64,000 bases of DNA from Centroberyx gerrardi (Eukaryota > Chordata > Actinopteri > Beryciformes > Berycidae). The first letter of the stretch is position 1. Every line of letters starts with the position of its first letter. Location: NCBI RefSeq assembly GCF_048128805.1, contig NC_135998.1, forward strand, positions 24,485,063 through 24,549,062, written 5' to 3'. The notes under the pieces are model-generated. The model was not told the DNA's origin and did not search any database. It was given only the letters and a program-made list of their open reading frames with translations. Position numbers and translations under genes: made by a program. Below, piece by piece: positions 1 through 10,184 of this stretch.

Positions 1-111
1 TGAAAGGCATAAGATGAAGCTGTGGTGAAGCATGTTGACCTTGAATGAAGCTATATCAGGTGGCCTTATGGTTATTTGATTACTAAGATCTTGCCATTGC
101 ATTTCTTTCAG

Positions 112-210
112 CATCCATACAAATGGTCGCTCGACTCAATGCCCTTAATGACAATCGCCATGAAAACATCAACTACATGTTTGCGAAAGTCCTGAATAAG
201 GAGCAGTACC
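112..210 (+). pseudogene. Exon fragment of unidentified gene, cut by a LINE
   Basis: A typical 3' splice site (pyrimidine-rich tract ending in AG at 110-111) is followed by an open frame. After two bases of a split codon it reads SIQMVARLNALNDNRHENIN and then a YMFAKVLNKEQY segment. Codons remain open until the L2 3' tail begins at about 205-213. The exon has no stop, and the composition is protein-like. Sequence resumes on the far side of the LINE with the frame at 1890, so I infer that both pieces belonged to one exon. I do not recognise the family. Alternative: a chance open frame next to a LINE insertion. Confidence 0.4.
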
Positions 211-1888
211 TTTATCAGAATCAGAATCAGAATCAGGTTTATTGCCAAGTAAAGTTCACAATACAAGGAATTTGCCCTGGTATGTAGGTGCATACAATAA
301 ACATGGAGAAAAATAGAAAGTAGAAGTAAAAAACACAACAAGTACTGTAAGTCAGAGTAAACATAAATATAAAAAACAAAAAGAGATATTTACAATACAG
401 AATATAAAAAAATATAATAAAAAATGTGCAATATATCTGCTATAGAAGTGAAATGGAAAAGCTGTACAGTTAGTGCAGGAATGTGCAAAATATTGACCAG
501 AGGAATGTTCACTGTACAGAATGCATAAATGTAACGCATTGAGTCAGATGTGGAGACTGTACATTACTGTAGCGTGTAGTGTCTATGGGGGGAGGGGGTA
601 AGGGTCCGTGTCAGTGGGGGTCCCGGGCCTTGTTGATGAGGCCAGCTGCAGACGGGAAGAAACTGTTCTTGTGGCGTGAGGTTTTGGTCCTGATGGAACG
701 CAGCCTCCTGCCAGAGGGGAGTTTTTCAAAAAGTTTGTGTCCAGGGTGGGAGGGGTCGTCCACAATCTTTCCTGCTCGCCTCAGGGTCCTGGAGGCGTAC
801 AGGTCCTGGAGAGAAGGCAGATCGCAGCCAATCACCTTCTCAGCGGAGCGAATGATACGCTGCAGTCTGCCCTTGTCCTTGGCAGTAGCAGCAGCGTACC
901 AGATGGTGATGGAGGAGGTGAGGATGGACTCAACGATGGAGGTGTAGAAGTGCACCATCATCGTCTTTGGCAGGTTGAACTTCCTCAGCTGCCGCAGGAA
1001 GTACATCCTCTGTTGTGCTTTTTTGGTGAGCTGAACATCAGCTCCCACTTGAGGTCCTGGGTGATGATGGTGCCCAGGAAGCGGACGGACTCCACAGTGT
1101 CGACTGGGGAGTCTCTCAGGGTGATGGGGGTGAGTGGGGCCGGGTTCTTCCTGAAGTCCACAACCATCTCCACTGTCTTTACAGCGTTGAGCTCTAGGTT
1201 GTTCAGTCCGCACCAGGACACCAGGCAGTCGATCTCCCGCCTGTAGGCTGACTCATCCCCACCAGAGATGAGCCCAATGAGAGTGGTGTCGTCCGCGAAC
1301 TTCAGGAGCTTGACAGACTGATGAATGGAGGTGCAGCTGTTGGTGTACAGGGAGAAGAGTAGAGGGGAAAGAACGCAGCCTTGAGGGGAACCAGTGCTGA
1401 TGGTCCGGGAGTCAGAGACGTGTTTTCCCAGCTTCACGTGCTGCTTCCTGTCCGACAGGAAGTCTGTGATCCACCTGCAGGTGGAGTCAGGCACACTCAG
1501 CTGGGAGAGCTTGTCCTGTAGCAGAGCCGGGATGATCATGTTAAAGGCAGAGCTGAAGTCCACAAACAGGATCCTGGCGTAGGTTCCTGAGGAGTCCAGG
1601 TGCTGGAGGATGAAGTGGAGGGCCATGTTTACTGCATCGTCTACAGACCTGTTGGCTCTGTAGGCGAACTGCAGGGGGTCCAGGAGTGGGTCAGTGATGT
1701 TTTTGAGGTGTGACAGCACAAGGCGCTCAAATGACTTAATCACCACAGATGTCAGGGCGACGGGTCTGTAGTCATTAAGTCCTGTGGTCCTTGGCTTTTT
1801 GGGGACGGGGATGATGGTGGAGGTCTTGAAGCAGGCTGGTATGTGGCATGTCTCCAGTGAGGTGTTGAAAATGTCTGTGAACACCCCT
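205..1888 (-). mobile_element. 5'-truncated L2-type LINE with reverse transcriptase
   Basis: Read on the minus strand, the element encodes the core of a non-LTR reverse transcriptase (985-1884). It includes the conserved DYRPVALTS block, the [15 protein letters not shown] block and the catalytic FADDT motif. The C-terminal part ([13 protein letters not shown] and onward) is in another frame (611-1030), so a frameshift near 1030 breaks the ORF. The 3' UTR runs from 610 to about 205 and ends in a short ATCAGA-type tandem tail, as in L2/CR1-clade LINEs. The endonuclease domain is missing because the element is 5' truncated at about 1888. Coding similarity is still high and there are few stops, which suggests a fairly young insertion. 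Confidence 0.85.
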
Positions 1889-1889
1889 C

Positions 1890-2996
1890 ATGACCAAGGA
1901 CACAGCGTTAGGTAATGCTGGAGCATCCATCCACCCAGCTCAGCATGTTGAGGCTCAGTCTAACCTGCTCCATCTTGTTGAGGCTCCATCCCATGAGGCT
2001 CAAATGACTGATGACTTCAAAATCATTGAGAGATTGAGGCTGCTTCAGCAATCCCCCTTTGGTTTTGACGATGACTACCACCTGGAGACAGTTGGAAAGA
2101 GATACCTCTATGCTCCCCCAGGTGACACATCTGGATTTGTGGCTGACTGCTGCTCACCCTGTGGATCCACTCTGGGCTGCCTGGATGAGTGGGAGCCACT
2201 GGTCAAATCCCACTTTGACTTGGAGAAGGAGGGATTTGATGCGGAGCTCCTCTACGCTTCATCACATCTCTCTAGATTTGTAGTTGACTGCTCCCCACAG
2301 CATGGGCCGACTCTGGACCATCTGGACAAATGGGATCCTGTTGTCAGCAGTACTGATTCTCACCTGATGCAGTTCCTCTCAGTCCTCCTGGAGGAGGAGG
2401 AACTTGGTGAAAAGCACATCTATGATTCCTCAACAGTGAGTTCTACATTTATGGCTGCCTGCGCTGCACACCGTGCCCCTACTCAAGATCATCTTGATGA
2501 ATGGGAGCCAATCGTCAAAGCTGATTCTAAACTGATGCTGTTCCTCCAGGACTTGGAGAAGGAGGAAGACCAATGTCCTTTTATCATCAAGAGGGAAACG
2601 GTCGACTCTTGTGCACAGATTGAGGCTGCTGCTGAAAGCTCTGTCACCGTCCTGCATCAACCTGAATGTTGTGAAGGAACAAAAGTCACTGTCCTCTCTG
2701 CTGGACCTGACAATAACTGCACCTCAGAGGAGGCTCTCCCCGTCTCTCCTGCTGAATACACCCTGATCCACCTGCTTAAGGAAGGATCAACCAACCTGCT
2801 TCAGGAGTCCCAGGCTCCAGCCATCCAGGTTGAGGTCAAAGCTCCACCAAGCCTTGTGGTTGAAACTGTAAAGGACACCAAGGATCTGTCCTGTCTGACC
2901 CTGGAAAAAACACTTTCACCCGTCCAACTGGTCAAACCTGCAGGACCTCAGAGTTCCAGTGCCAAAGACAGCCTGTCGACAAAACCAAAGAAATAG
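1890..2996 (+). CDS. Unidentified acidic protein with three internal repeats (gene fragment)
   Basis: Single open frame of 368 codons with good coding composition. Three imperfect repeats of about 45-55 residues lie at residues 72-118, 120-174 and 176-226. Each has an F-V/M-A/V-D/A-C segment, a TLDHLDEWEP-like block (LDEWEP, LDKWDP, LDEWEP), and an LMxFL-LEEE-type helix in units 2 and 3. The C-terminal third is Ser/Pro/Glu-rich. No signal peptide, membrane segment or catalytic motif is visible. The first ATG sits two bases inside the LINE boundary, so it is probably not the native start. The exon at 112-210 is the likely upstream part. The frame ends at TAG 2994-2996 but stays open afterwards. 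Family not recognised. It may be a recently disabled gene or an allele carrying a LINE. Confidence 0.5.
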   Translation: MTKDTALGNAGASIHPAQHVEAQSNLLHLVEAPSHEAQMTDDFKIIERLRLLQQSPFGFDDDYHLETVGKRYLYAPPGDTSGFVADCCSPCGSTLGCLDEWEPLVKSHFDLEKEGFDAELLYASSHLSRFVVDCSPQHGPTLDHLDKWDPVVSSTDSHLMQFLSVLLEEEELGEKHIYDSSTVSSTFMAACAAHRAPTQDHLDEWEPIVKADSKLMLFLQDLEKEEDQCPFIIKRETVDSCAQIEAAAESSVTVLHQPECCEGTKVTVLSAGPDNNCTSEEALPVSPAEYTLIHLLKEGSTNLLQESQAPAIQVEVKAPPSLVVETVKDTKDLSCLTLEKTLSPVQLVKPAGPQSSSAKDSLSTKPKK

Positions 2997-3161
2997 AAGT
3001 GTGGCTTCTTTTCTTGGCTATCCCGCATATTCCGGGAGAAGAACAAGAAATCTGCTGACAACATGGCTGCAACAGCAGAGATGCCGCTCCAACAGACCTG
3101 CCAAACAGAAGATGAGCCAAAGCCCTGCTTGAACTCCCTCTCAACTGCAGTCCACTTCTGA
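2997..3161 (+). other. Open in-frame extension after the TAG stop
   Basis: Directly after the TAG at 2994-2996 the same frame stays open for 54 codons to TGA 3159-3161. It begins KCGFFSWLSRIFREKNKK, an amphipathic basic/aromatic segment that looks like a genuine protein C-terminus and unlike random 3' UTR. This suggests that the TAG is a recent nonsense mutation, a sequencing error or a readthrough stop. Confidence 0.4.
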
Positions 3162-4394
3162 ACTCCTGTCATCTTCCTATCCACAGAATTGAACAACTGA
3201 ATCATTTTATTTCAATACATTTATTTGCACACTACTGTTACAGTGTCTTTGCGCATTTCTTCAAAACACATCTTTATTCCTACAGTTATGGGTGACCTGT
3301 AGCCTAAAGCAGTGAAAGTGTAATGGAATTAGTAAATATATGTTGGCCATTAACATTTTCTATACCTGTATTACTAACAATATAATCAATATTTATTCTA
3401 AATGTGTTTTTCACGGAGAGTCCATTTTGCTTTTAATATACCACTTGCTTTCTGTAAAAAAAAACAACCAATGGGATGTCATGGGCTCATCAAAAAAGAC
3501 TCAACAAAACAGCTGTGACAGGAAGTATCCATCCACTTGATATCTGCCAAGACATAACTGCTATCACCCACCCCTTTAATTACTATATGCATATAACACT
3601 TTCCTTAACAATAACAAAGAGGGAAAAACAAAGAAAACATATAGCAATTCAAGAGTTCCCCAAATGACACTTAAGGAAAAGGACAGTTAACGAAATCAAA
3701 ACTATTGGAAGAAATTAATTCACTACAGACAAAAAGATGTATTGTCTAACAGTCTAACATAAAGAATACCATGCTTTTTCTCAGTAATTATGATTACAAT
3801 TGAGTTTTGTTGAAGCCACTGCGATGACTGACTGGACCCTTTCAGCCCAGCTCAACAGTTTGGCAGTTAGCGTTAGTTCAGGCAGAACAGTCGTGCATGC
3901 TATACAGCACATCAGCTGATCAGAATCAGCTGACTTTCAATCACCAATCACATTCAAACAAGTCAATGAGGCGGTCTTTATAATCTGACAGCTCACACTG
4001 TACACAGGGTGCTTGTGCAAGCTTTCTCTGATTATGTGTGGTTTTATGTTGGTTTTCATATTATTGAATGATATGTCTACTCTGCCTTGCAAGGTTTATT
4101 GCGCTCCCCGCAGAATCTCTCACATGCAAGTGTTGACGCAAGTGTCACTGACTGAACCACAATTATATGAAGAGGAACATGCAAATAGGGAGGCAAAGTA
4201 GTGATAGTGATTTTCAGCTTTTCAGCTGCCAAATGTCAACACTGTAGTCCTTTCTTAGATGTTACATTATTTGCCCTTATATGTTTAGGTACTCTCAATT
4301 ATCTGCAGAAATACGTTTTAAGGCACTGTGAGTTGTGGAACCGTTTATTCTTAATTTTCACACTAGTGTTAGTTACTAGTGTTAGCAAAATATA
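3162..4394. other. No gene seen; AT-rich non-coding
   Basis: Low-complexity AT-rich sequence with short open frames only. I saw no splice-flanked coding exon. The stretch just after 3161 may be 3' UTR of the gene fragment. Confidence 0.5.
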
Positions 4395-5203
4395 TTCAAG
4401 TTCAAGTTCAAGTTTTTTATTTAACACTCATATGGCAGTTTTACATCCAGAAAACTGAAATGCATGAGCATTTACAATGCACACGTCAAAATAAAAGCAT
4501 GGTAATTGAACCTTATTTTATAATTTTTCATTTAAGAGTCTTATTAAAAAAGGGATGGGTGACTTCCTGTATCTTTCAGTGCGCGTCTTGGGAATCAGTA
4601 ATTGTGTGCTTTGTCTGGTCTGTCGGTTGGATATTTGGGCTCTGGTGGGGGGGAGCCAGTTCCTGAAGGAGGAGTCCAGAAGGCTCTGTGCAAAGTCCCT
4701 ACACAGTGTAGTTCTTCTGTCTTGGAGAGTGGGTAGTGAAAGGGTTTGGAGTGCGTCCTGATAACTGGAATATGCCCTGCCAATAATGATCCGGCAGGCG
4801 CGTTTTTGGACGTGTTCTATCTGTTTAGACATAGCCTCTGTTAGATTTCCATGCCACACTGGAGAGGCATACTCCAGTGTAGGGCGGACATATCCAGTAT
4901 ATATTGTTGCTAAGTCTGAGGTGGTAACACCAGACCTCCTTAACCTCCTCAGGAAATGCAGCTTGGAATTGGCTTTCTTGACCATGGCAGCAGTATGATG
5001 GTTCCACTGTAAGTCCGACTGTATCAGGACTCCAAGCACTTTCACAGTATCACAGGATGGTAGTTGTTGGCCGGACAGGAAGAGAGGAATGGGGGGCGGT
5101 GCTTTCTTCATGAAGGTCACAGTCATGGTTTTGCACTTGGATGGATTTAGTGCCATTTGACTGTTGTGAACCCAGCACTCCAGATTGTCCAGGGCTGCCT
5201 GGG
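4395..5203 (-). mobile_element. 5'-truncated CR1/L2-type LINE fragment
   Basis: On the minus strand an open frame of 212 residues (4518-5156) encodes the region downstream of the reverse-transcriptase catalytic core. Landmarks are NPSKCKTM, VKVLGVLIQSDLQW, KANSKLHFLRRLRR, RPTLEYASPVWH and QKRACRIIIG. In-frame sequence up to about 5203 (a PQAALDNLE.W-type block) extends it. The 3' end is a short TTCAAG tandem tail at 4395-4412. The catalytic motif is absent because of 5' truncation. The ORF is intact over this span. Confidence 0.8.
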
Positions 5204-5642
5204 GAGATATTATTATATATTATTATATTTGCAGTTCAAATCATGTTAAAATATGTTTCAAAGTTGGCAGCATCTTCATCCCCATTGATAAGTTAAGACA
5301 CTAAAGTGAAAGCAAAAGAAAGCATTGGAGTATTATCTTGAATGTGTGCTGAATTGTTTTTCAGCTCATGTATGTGTGTGGTGCAAAAAATACCTAAACC
5401 TGAAATAAATATTGAACCATTTGCAGTAGCTCAGTGTAAAGTGGCAGTAAAGGTTAATGAATAAAATAAAATAAAATAAGCCAATAATTGAGTACATAAA
5501 TAGGCAAACTAACAGCCATGAAATCAGCGAAAGACATCCATAACTAGTCTATCTTTTACTTTTTGAACAACAGATAGTGACTGTGTGACACCTTCCAACA
5601 CACAGTGAAACAATATGATTGCAGTTTGTCAGTTTGACCAAG

Positions 5643-5650
5643 CAAAAGGT

Positions 5651-5698
<48 letters not shown>

Positions 5699-5827
5699 TC
5701 TTCAATACAAAATAGATGTTTGACAGGGTCAAATAAACTGGTGAAATAAAGATAAGTTTAAACTGGTGAAATAAAGATCTGTCTATTTTATAGTGAAGAT
5801 CTGTGTGTGTGCTACCTCTTGCCTTTT
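5643..5827. repeat. Fold-back element with CA microsatellite in one arm
   Basis: The left side (AAAAGGTAGCACACAC ... AGATCTTCAATACAAAATAGAT) is the inverted complement of the right side (ATCTGTCTATTTTATAGTGAAGATCTGTGTGTGTGCTACC ... GCCTTTT) with a few mismatches. Arms are about 45 bp when the CA run is discounted. The left arm carries a long CA run (5653-5696), while the right arm keeps only a few TG units. The spacer contains a direct repeat of AACTGGTGAAATAAAGAT. Probably a small MITE or palindromic relic. Confidence 0.65.
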
Positions 5828-6029
5828 GGACATTGGACTAACTATATTGGTTTAACACCACTAACAAAGAAACAGTGGGAAGGTGCATCCTTTCAGGCAT
5901 CAAGATACAAGTTAAAAAAATACAATGTTTTGACATATTTTGGAGTAACAACAAGGGAACTTTAGCAAAAAGGAAAGCACTCACAGTAAATAGGGACCAA
6001 ATGGCTCACAGCAGCAGCCAATTACTCAC

Positions 6030-6900
6030 TTCCCATTGGATAAATCGGACAACATGGTTGAAGGCCTTTTGCAAATCCACAAAACACATGTAGGATTACC
6101 AAACTCCCATGCCCCCTCAAATATTTTTGAGAAGATAAAAAGCTTGTTCAGTGTTCAGTGTTCACAATTCACAATGTTCCTCTTGAATCTGAGGTTCGAC
6201 CATCAGCCGGAGTCTCCTTTCCAACAGCTTGGTATAGGTTTTTCCAGGGATTCCTCGATAATATCATCTCTGGTGCCTTGCCATTGAGGAGCTTTCTAAC
6301 TACCCCAGTGACCTCTGCCAAGGAAGTCCCCAACAGAGTCTTTCACCAGGCAGTCCCAGCACACCCTCACTGCACATTTGGGTTTACCAGGTCTGCCCAG
6401 CAGCCTCCACTGCCATCTGATCCAACTCACCACCAGATGGTGATCAGCTGACAGCTCAGCCACTTTCTTCACCCAAGCGTCCACAACATATGGCTTCAGG
6501 TCTGATGAAGCAACTACAAATTCAATCATTATCCTTTAGCCCAAGGTGTTCTGACACAATGTGCACTTGTGAACCTCCTTGTGTTCCAGTTCGGTATGGA
6601 CAATTCATGTTGAGAACTGGAAGGCCGTTCCTCCCAATCATGTCCTTCAAGGTTTCCCAGTCTCTCAGTAGGACTAGTTAGGTGAAGCCTTCTCCAGCAC
6701 CCCACCCACTGTCTCCAAGAAGGCGGAGCACTCAGAACTGCTGATAGGGCATACGTGCAAATAACAGTCAGCGTTTTCCTCTCTGCAACTTTAGTTGGAT
6801 TGAGGTGACCCTCTCATCCACCGGGACAAACTCCAACTGTGCAGCAGCCAGCTGGGGACTTGTGAGTATCCGCACACCCATCTGCCTGTCTATGATAACT
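6030..6900 (-). mobile_element. Degenerate RTE/jockey-type LINE (endonuclease to RT region)
   Basis: Minus-strand translation gives typical landmarks of a common fish LINE endonuclease and linker: LTSPQLAAAQLEFVPVDERV, IGRNGLPVLNMN, then IEFVVASSDLKPYVVDAWVK, DHHLVVSWIRWQ and RPGKPKCAVRVCW. Further along (6030-6290) is decayed reverse-transcriptase sequence. Many frameshifts and stops show that it is an old, inactive copy. The clade call (RTE, Rex3-like, versus jockey-like) is tentative. Confidence 0.7.
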
Positions 6901-7641
6901 GATGATTTTATTTGTAAATGTAGATCTGTTACTTGCCAGTGTAACAGGATCTAGTGTGTTTATTCTGCTTAGTATATGCCCTATTCATTCAACATACTTA
7001 AACTAAACTCTGATTACTGTCTTGCTGTTGATTGTTTGACTCAGTCTTTATTGTTTATACTGTAGGGGTGTGACAAAACAGTACAGCCACCCAGACTGGC
7101 ACTATTATATAGAAGATCTCTATACATTATCAGAATAATCCCATAGCTTCTCATTGTTTACATTGGAGTAAATAACATTTTACCTAGATTTGTTCTTTTT
7201 TTTCTTTCATTTCTCTTTCATCATCACTCCAAAGCAGACGAGTGTTGTACTGCGTAATTGCATAACTGGATAAAGTAACAGTATACACATCACACGACTA
7301 AGGGTTACAGTTGCAACTGTTGAACAGGATTGACAAAGTAATCTGTACCTCAGTCTTTTTTGCAAAACCAGGTTATCATCCTGGACAGTGCAGTGGAAAA
7401 GGAGCTTTATCAGCTGATTTTGTCCATAGATCTTAGAAAATCAGCAATAAAACAAAGGGGGTATTTGTTTTTTCATCAATAACAATGTGACCATGGTGAC
7501 AAAAGTTTGTTTCTCAAGCCTAGAATCACTGGTTTTTGGCTGCAAACCAACATAACCCAAGCGAAAGCAGAAGCAGATGAAGTGGAATGCTTACTAGTGG
7601 GACAGATTGCAGAAGTGAACCCAGAAATCCTAAAACCCCAT
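6901..7641. other. No gene seen
   Basis: AT-rich sequence between two transposon relics. No coding exon, RNA gene or clear repeat structure was seen. Confidence 0.4.
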
Positions 7642-8010
7642 CCACATCAATAACAACAGCAACTATTAAGATAACTATAACTATAAAAAGATTTAAATTG
7701 TTCTAAGTAAATAGAATGTCTATGTGTCTGTACAACAATAACTATAAAAACATCCAAAACAATAACATTTTGGTTCAATCTCTCAGAGCGGGTTTTTGGA
7801 TGCAGAGACAACGATAAAACATTTTAATTTAATCAAATTAAAGTGCTAAGAAAGAAGGTGGCAGGAGAATTTGGTAGTTTACTGCAGTGATGGCTTTGTT
7901 TGCTGAGGAACTCATCACAGAAGTCCAGAAGAACCTGGCACAATTTGACAAAAGTCATCCCCTGTACAAAAATGCTGAAAAGAAACATGAAGAGGGAAGG
8001 AGGAGATAAC
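7642..8010 (+). mobile_element. Harbinger-type relic with MADF-like N-terminus
   Basis: A decayed terminal sequence (CCCCATCCACATCAATAACA followed by repeated AACTATAA units) resembles the GGCCCATTCACACC ... AACTATAA ends of fish Harbinger elements. After it, a short frame from ATG 7890 reads MALFAEELITEVQKNLAQFD and then KSHPLYKNAEKKHEE before a stop. This matches the first helix region of a MADF/Myb-like DNA-binding domain, the accessory protein of Harbinger transposons. The same sequence recurs at about 25289-25500 in agpat2 intron 5. The right end appears cut off by the LINE remnant starting near 8040. Confidence 0.5.
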
Positions 8011-8039
8011 GTTTAATCCAATGTTAAAGATGCATTCCA

Positions 8040-8870
8040 CTCATTTTTTTGCAGTCACTTCACGCAAAAGAAGGCCCTCTTAGGCGCTTCCATCCCCCAC
8101 TCTGGCCAACAACCTCAAAATCTTCTACTGCTACCTGGAATAAGCAGGCCATCCAACCCCACTGAACCTAACCCCTATAGCAGCCTGCAGTCCTCTTGCC
8201 CTTCCCCACCTACGCAACAGCCATCACTCCATCAACCCTCCCACATCTCCCCAACAGTCTTTAGACCACAGTGCCCAGCATATGCCTTTCCCGTTTGTCA
8301 TACCAAAAGTATAAAAACTTTTGTCAGTAAAACATCAGGAAAGCTGCAGGGCCTGATGCTGTCCTTCTCACTGCTGGATCCAATGTTCATCTGCACCTTA
8401 AATCACCCCCTGTCCATGAGCAAAGTCCCAATCTGCTCCACTATTGTCCTTGTGCCTAAGAGCCACAAGGTTACCTGCCTCAGTGACAAGTCAGTGGCAC
8501 TGACCTCAGTTATAATTAAGACCTTTGTAAACCTTGTGTTGCCGTATCTTAAAGGCATCAGACCAATCCCTTGACCCCTAACACTTTGCTTACAGGCTCA
8601 AACAGTCAATAAATGCTGCAGTCAGCATGGACCTGCACTTTGTGCTGAAATACCTGGAGACCCCTGACTCAGGTTTGTTGACTTAAGCTCTGCCTGATTA
8701 CCATCATACTATAGTTGCTGAAAGGCAAACTGCCCCAATTTAACACTGATCCCTCAAACTGTTAATAGATAATTAACTTCCTGACAAAAAGTGGGGAGTT
8801 TGTGCAGCAGAGTCCCTATTTGTCTTAAAGTTCCAGGGGTCCACCATCACAACCCTTATGGATGAAAACA
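8040..8870 (+). mobile_element. Ancient L2-type LINE remnant
   Basis: Plus-strand frames keep recognisable L2 order: a KTSGKLQGL block (for the usual KAAGPD), HPLSMSKVPICSTIVLVPKS, then KSVALTSVIIKTFVNLVLPYLK, and FVDLSSA further on. These align with the [20 protein letters not shown] and [20 protein letters not shown] blocks of the younger L2 copy at 985-1884. Several stops and frameshifts show an old copy. Confidence 0.6.
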
Positions 8871-10184
8871 TTTTTGTTTAATCAAGAAAGTCCAACAGAG
8901 GAAATTCATCCTGCAATAACTGAGAAGACTCAACTTCTCACAATCAATCTATTCCTAGTCAAATTCGGCCGCTCAGTTCACAAAAACCACTCCTCCTCTC
9001 CTCCACCTCCTCCCAAGCAGTTGTTAGTTACAGAAGGCCAATCGAGCTGGAGGTTAACAATAAGCAAAGCATTTTTTTTATTTGAGAAAAAGTGAAGTAA
9101 CAACACTCTTACCGTTTTTAATTCTCTCTGTATGCCCCCCCCCCATCTCGACAAGTAAACCAATTATGAAGCTCATTTAATTCTGAGTTATAACCAAGAG
9201 CAACCTGGCAAACCTGTTTTGAGCCGGAGGTTTTAAATCTCTCATCATCTATTCTTTTTAGATAACCGCACACCTTACAGTATATTATCCCTGCTTGTGT
9301 GCATCTATAGGCCAATTAAACAGCCTCATCACTACACTTCTGAATGAGCAGACTGATGCCAAGTTGAAAGTGAGCCAATGATTAGGATCATTGCACATAT
9401 TCAATTAGGATTAATGACCAATTGATCCTAATCTTCAAAATGATGTCAACTAGAGCTCTTCTACATGGGCTGAAACTTGATAGGCCAAGGCTACTGGACA
9501 GTGTCAGATTACAGCCAAGGATTGGATTATCACTGCTAATCCAATTATACATGTGGTGCTGTAATCGGCTGTCAAACTGGCTCATTCTAAGGATAACCCT
9601 GCGGAGAGAGTGAATCCAGATAGGCCTTATTATGGTAGACTAATAGTCTATCCTATACATGCGGATGCCTAGTAAAACAAAACTGAGACACCACATAGCC
9701 TGCAGAGCTCTGACTCTGTGATGCTGACACATAGAGAGGGAGAGTCGCAGTTTTGAACAAACTTAATGACTGAAACAGTTGCACTAATGCTCTAAGGATT
9801 TAACTTCATTCCATCTCATGCATAATCTCGTTAAACCTCTAGTTCTACATCAGAAACAGTGACAGGATCACGAGTTGGTTGCAACTACATCAGAAATAAC
9901 GCTCCCGCAACCGGAAATAGAAGGAAACTTCAACCGATGACGATTTGACTCCACCTCATGATGCCATTTAGCAACAGATGAACAGGTTTCATGTTCATTT
10001 TCAGCAGACCAACGCTAGCATTGCTCTCGCCGTGGGTGCCCAAAGGAATACTTTTGACGTTGTAATGTTTGTCAGGGTCGCGGTGCTGCTCTCCCCTCTT
10101 GCACCGTAGCTAGCGACCAGCCAGTCTGCTGGCGGCTTCCTCATCCAACCGTGTATTTTTGCTGGCAGTTTCTCTGGAGGATCA
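8871..10184. other. Upstream region and probable 5' UTR of agpat2
   Basis: No coding exon seen. 9360-9560 is a cluster of GGATTA/TAATCC sequences (see findings). The last 200 bp or so before 10185 become GC-richer and probably hold the agpat2 promoter and 5' UTR. There is no TATA box at a convincing position. Confidence 0.35.
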
